NCBI RefSeq assembly: GCF_900186985.1
Contig: NZ_LT906447.1
Coordinates: forward strand, 1,302,001 to 1,366,000
Length of the DNA stretch: 64,000 bases
DNA from: Staphylococcus piscifermentans
GTDB lineage: Bacteria; Bacillota; Bacilli; Staphylococcales; Staphylococcaceae
Direction of reading: 5' to 3'
The translations under genes were made by a program, and so were the position numbers. The notes below the pieces were generated by a model. That model ran no database searches. It was not told where the DNA came from and worked only from the letters and a program-made list of their open reading frames with translations. Positions 61,814-64,000 of the stretch are shown piece after piece. How positions within the stretch are numbered: the first letter of the stretch is position 1; every line of letters starts with the position of its first letter.

Positions 61814-62653
61814 TTGTCCAATTTTTTTAAAAATAACAAGTTGATTGTTATTTTCTGTTCCCTAATTCTATTTATAGCTTTAATAGGGTTATCGATCAGA
61901 TCACATCATCAATCTTCAGTGGAACAATTTGTAGGGGATTCTGTATCTGTTCCACAACGTGCAATAGCCTATCCAATACATATCGTTACAGGTTCAATTA
62001 ACGGCTTATTCGATGGGGGAAGTTCTAAGAAAGATACAAATAAAATCAAACAACTAGAAGCGGAAAATCAACGTTTAAAATCTGAAAACAGTGATTTTAG
62101 AAAAGAACTAAAAGTTAAAGATATTTCAAAATATGATCCAATTAGTTCTACTGTCATTGCCAGAAATCCTGATCAATGGATGAATAAAGTCATTATCGAT
62201 AAAGGAAAAAAAGACGGCATAAAAAATAATATGGCAGTTATTACTTCTGAAGGATTAGTAGGCCGTATTGCTAAGGTAAATCAGTTCTCTTCACAAGTGG
62301 ATTTATTGTCAACTAATTCTAGAACAGGAAAAATTTCTGTTAATATTCAACATAAATCAAAAAAAGTTTTCGGTTTAATTAATCATTATGACCGCAAAAC
62401 AAATGAATTGGTTATTAGTGATATTGATAATAAAGATAAAATAAGTAAAGGCGATAAAGTAGTTACTAGCGGATTAGCTAACCAACTGCCAAGCGACTTA
62501 TACATCGGAGAGGTTACCAAAGTAAATAATGATGAATACGGACTTGCTAAAGAAGTGCGTGTGAAAACTGCTGCAGACTTGAGTGATTTAGACCATGTGT
62601 ATGTAGCGAAGAGAGATCCTAAAACTTTGACGGATGAAAGCGGTGAGCAATAA
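61814..62653 (+). CDS. mreC: Cell shape protein MreC
   Basis: Bitopic membrane protein linking cell-wall synthases to the division or elongation machinery. 279 residues: membrane segment (about 9-27), coiled coil (about 70-100, KQLEAENQRLKSEN) and beta-barrel domains with VVTSGLANQLPSDLYIGEV near the end. Start TTG at 61814 is preferred: AGAGGTG lies six bases upstream and the resulting MSNFFKNNKLIV matches orthologues. ATG at 61778 and GTG at 61805 are alternatives. Staphylococci are cocci without MreB, so its role differs from that in rods. Confidence 0.9.
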   Translation: MSNFFKNNKLIVIFCSLILFIALIGLSIRSHHQSSVEQFVGDSVSVPQRAIAYPIHIVTGSINGLFDGGSSKKDTNKIKQLEAENQRLKSENSDFRKELKVKDISKYDPISSTVIARNPDQWMNKVIIDKGKKDGIKNNMAVITSEGLVGRIAKVNQFSSQVDLLSTNSRTGKISVNIQHKSKKVFGLINHYDRKTNELVISDIDNKDKISKGDKVVTSGLANQLPSDLYIGEVTKVNNDEYGLAKEVRVKTAADLSDLDHVYVAKRDPKTLTDESGEQ

Positions 62654-63174
62654 TGCGCGCATTCAGCTATTTTTTATTTGGCGCAGTTCTTTTTTACATT
62701 GACTCACTTATTGCTTTGATTATTCCTATGCATATAGGTAATAAAGAAATCGTTTTCGTTCCTCATCTTTTATTAATGTATCTTTTGATTTTGACAATAT
62801 ATAAGAAACCAAGTATTGCGATTACTCTCGCTATTATCTTCGGGCTTACAACTGATTTATATTATGGGACTATTTATGGTTTAAATACATTTGGGTATTT
62901 ACTGTTTGTAGTGCTGATGAATTATTTTTTCAAAGTATATTATAGAGATCATGCCATGATTTTCTTAGGAGTATGGATATTTACTGTCATTTTTGAAATT
63001 TACACAGCATTGATATATGGATTATTAGGACTCATCCAGTTTAATTTTATAGAATTTATTTTATTCAGATTAGTGCCGACTGCATTACTTAATCTGATAT
63101 TGCTTGTCATTCTATTTACATTAACGAGAAAACTTATCAAAAAATTAACTTCAACAATTGACACGAAGGCATAA
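62653..63174 (+). CDS. mreD: Cell shape protein MreD
   Basis: 173-residue membrane protein with about five segments and almost no soluble part, partner of MreC. It starts MRAFSYFLFGAVLFYIDSLI and contains the family-like FGLTTDLYYGTIYGLNTFGY. Its ATG shares one base with the mreC stop, giving tight coupling. Orthologues are poorly conserved in sequence, but order and topology make the call firm. Confidence 0.9.
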   Translation: MRAFSYFLFGAVLFYIDSLIALIIPMHIGNKEIVFVPHLLLMYLLILTIYKKPSIAITLAIIFGLTTDLYYGTIYGLNTFGYLLFVVLMNYFFKVYYRDHAMIFLGVWIFTVIFEIYTALIYGLLGLIQFNFIEFILFRLVPTALLNLILLVILFTLTRKLIKKLTSTIDTKA

Positions 63175-63204
63175 GGATGGTAAGCTTTAGCAGTTGAGTA
63201 GTTT

Positions 63205-63290
63205 ATAGCTACATACAACCGCTCAAATATAGGTATAAGTATATTGAAGAATATCACCTATATATGGCGTGACTTATTATATAGGAGGTG
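63205..63290 (+). ncRNA. L21 ribosomal protein leader
   Basis: Leader before rplU with conserved pieces CGCTCAAATATAGGT, ATCACCTATATATGGCGTGACTTATTAT and the ribosome binding site TAGGAGGTG. TATAGGT pairs with ACCTATA. It matches the Firmicutes L21 leader, thought to be bound by L21 for autogenous control. Confidence 0.75.
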
Positions 63291-63296
63291 CAAAGT

Positions 63297-63605
63297 ATGT
63301 TTGCTATTATCGAAACAGGCGGTAAACAAATTAAAGTAGAAGAAGGTCAAGAAATCTACGTTGAGAAATTAGACGTAAATGAAGGCGACGCTTTTACTTT
63401 TGACAAAGTATTATTTGTAGGTGGAGACTCTGTAAAAGTTGGTGCTCCAACAGTAGAAGGTGCTACTGTATCAGCTACAGTTAATAAACAAGGTCGCGGT
63501 AAAAAAATTACTGTATTTACTTACAGACGTCGTAAAGACTCTAAACGTAAAAAAGGCCATCGTCAACCATACACTAAATTAACAATTGACAAAATCAACG
63601 CTTAA
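63297..63605 (+). CDS. rplU: 50S ribosomal protein L21
   Basis: 102-residue large-subunit protein, starting [17 protein letters not shown] and ending with the basic [19 protein letters not shown] segment. The start at 63297 follows TAGGAGGTGCAAAGT; an in-frame codon three residues earlier overlaps the ribosome binding site spacing. First gene of rplU-prp-rpmA. Confidence 0.97.
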   Translation: MFAIIETGGKQIKVEEGQEIYVEKLDVNEGDAFTFDKVLFVGGDSVKVGAPTVEGATVSATVNKQGRGKKITVFTYRRRKDSKRKKGHRQPYTKLTIDKINA

Positions 63606-63607
63606 TA

Positions 63608-63928
63608 ATGATTAATATTGATATATCGTTAAATAATGATGGTCAGGTTACAGATGTCATCATGGATGGTCACGCTGAACATGGTGAGTATGGTCATGAT
63701 ATTGTCTGTGCTGGAGCCTCAGCAGTTCTGTTTGGAAGTGTTAACGCCATCATGGGATTAACATCTGAAAGACCTGATATTGATTACGATGATGATGGAG
63801 GATATTTCCATTATAGAAGTGTTCATGTTAACGATGAAAAAGCACAATTAATCTTACAAGCAATGCTCGTATCACTTCAAACTATTGAAGAAGAGTATCA
63901 CGATAATATAAAATTAAATTATAAGTGA
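63608..63928 (+). CDS. prp: Ribosomal processing cysteine protease Prp (YsxB)
   Basis: 106-residue cysteine protease that cleaves the N-terminal extension from ribosomal protein L27. Catalytic pair H22 and C34 lie in GHAEHGEYGHDIVCAGAS. It starts three bases after rplU, with no strong ribosome binding site of its own, so probably translated by coupling. The next gene, rpmA, carries the matching cleavable extension. Confidence 0.95.
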   Translation: MINIDISLNNDGQVTDVIMDGHAEHGEYGHDIVCAGASAVLFGSVNAIMGLTSERPDIDYDDDGGYFHYRSVHVNDEKAQLILQAMLVSLQTIEEEYHDNIKLNYK

Positions 63929-63939
63929 GGTGTACTCAG

Positions 63940-64000
63940 ATGTTAAAATTAAACTTGCAATTCTTCGCATCTAAAAAAGGGGTAAGTTCTACAAAAAACG
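63940..64000 (+). CDS. rpmA: 50S ribosomal protein L27 (3' end cut by window)
   Basis: Only the first 20 codons are in the window: MLKLNLQFFASKKGVSSTKN. The stretch before ASKKG is the Firmicutes-type N-terminal extension that Prp removes after LNLQFF to leave the mature Ala-Ser end near the peptidyl-transfer centre. GTGAGGTGTACTCAG precedes ATG. Confidence 0.95.
   Translation, partial: MLKLNLQFFASKKGVSSTKN

Overview
This window is a low-GC, Gram-positive core chromosome segment from the genus Staphylococcus. The evidence is protein-level resemblance to S. aureus orthologues recalled from memory, and a gene order that follows the staphylococcal ald-usp-pepQ ... dnaE-accDA-pfkA-pyk ... citZ-icd-phoPR-polA ... 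thrS-lysP-infC-rpmI-rplT-tig-clpX-engB-hemAXCDBL ... valS-folC-comC-radC-mreCD-rplU-prp-rpmA series. The species cannot be named from sequence alone; a coagulase-negative species is my guess. No phage, insertion sequence, CRISPR array, tRNA, rRNA or toxin/defence island was seen.

Layout. 1-4 kb: 3' part of ald, an intergenic array of 42-bp palindromic tandem repeats, then pepQ (-), a UPF0173 hydrolase (+) and usp (-). 4.2-9.7 kb: a CBS/DRTGG regulator, nrnA and the replicative polymerase dnaE. 9.9-16.1 kb: malic enzyme, accD-accA and pfkA-pyk (central carbon and fatty acid precursor supply). 16.4-22 kb: an M20 peptidase, cycA (-), citZ and icd. 22-30 kb: phoP-phoR, polA-mutM-coaE, then gapB. 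30-33 kb: nrdR-dnaB-dnaI. 33-38.5 kb: three consecutive RNA-controlled units, thrS (T-box), lysP (lysine riboswitch) and infC-rpmI-rplT (L20 leader). 38.6-44 kb: a Nudix protein, a TPR-like protein, tig, clpX and engB. 44.3-50.4 kb: the complete hemAXCDBL operon from glutamyl-tRNA to uroporphyrinogen III, plus GSA aminotransferase. 50.5-54.7 kb: an AbrB-type membrane protein, a pcp-DUF979-DUF969 unit and tag. 55-60.5 kb: valS (T-box), folC, comC and radC. 60.6-64 kb: two small unlisted genes, a DUF4930-like protein, mreC-mreD, and rplU-prp-rpmA (cut by the window end) behind an L21 leader.

How the genes work together. Several units couple metabolism to regulation. Catabolite-response (cre-like) sites lie at citZ, pfkA and gapB. 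At gapB the site overlaps the -35, while at pfkA it lies upstream of it, which fits opposite control of gluconeogenesis and glycolysis. Amino-acid supply is sensed by T-boxes and an L-box. Ribosomal protein genes carry their own leaders, infC apparently starts at AUA, and prp sits beside an rpmA whose product has the N-terminal extension that Prp removes.

Most of the window is ordinary housekeeping sequence, and I found no wholly new system. The points most worth a second look are the 42-bp palindromic repeat array, the dyad over the malic enzyme promoter, the structured rpmI-rplT spacer, the AUA start of infC, the pcp-DUF979-DUF969 unit, and the small proteins next to mreC.
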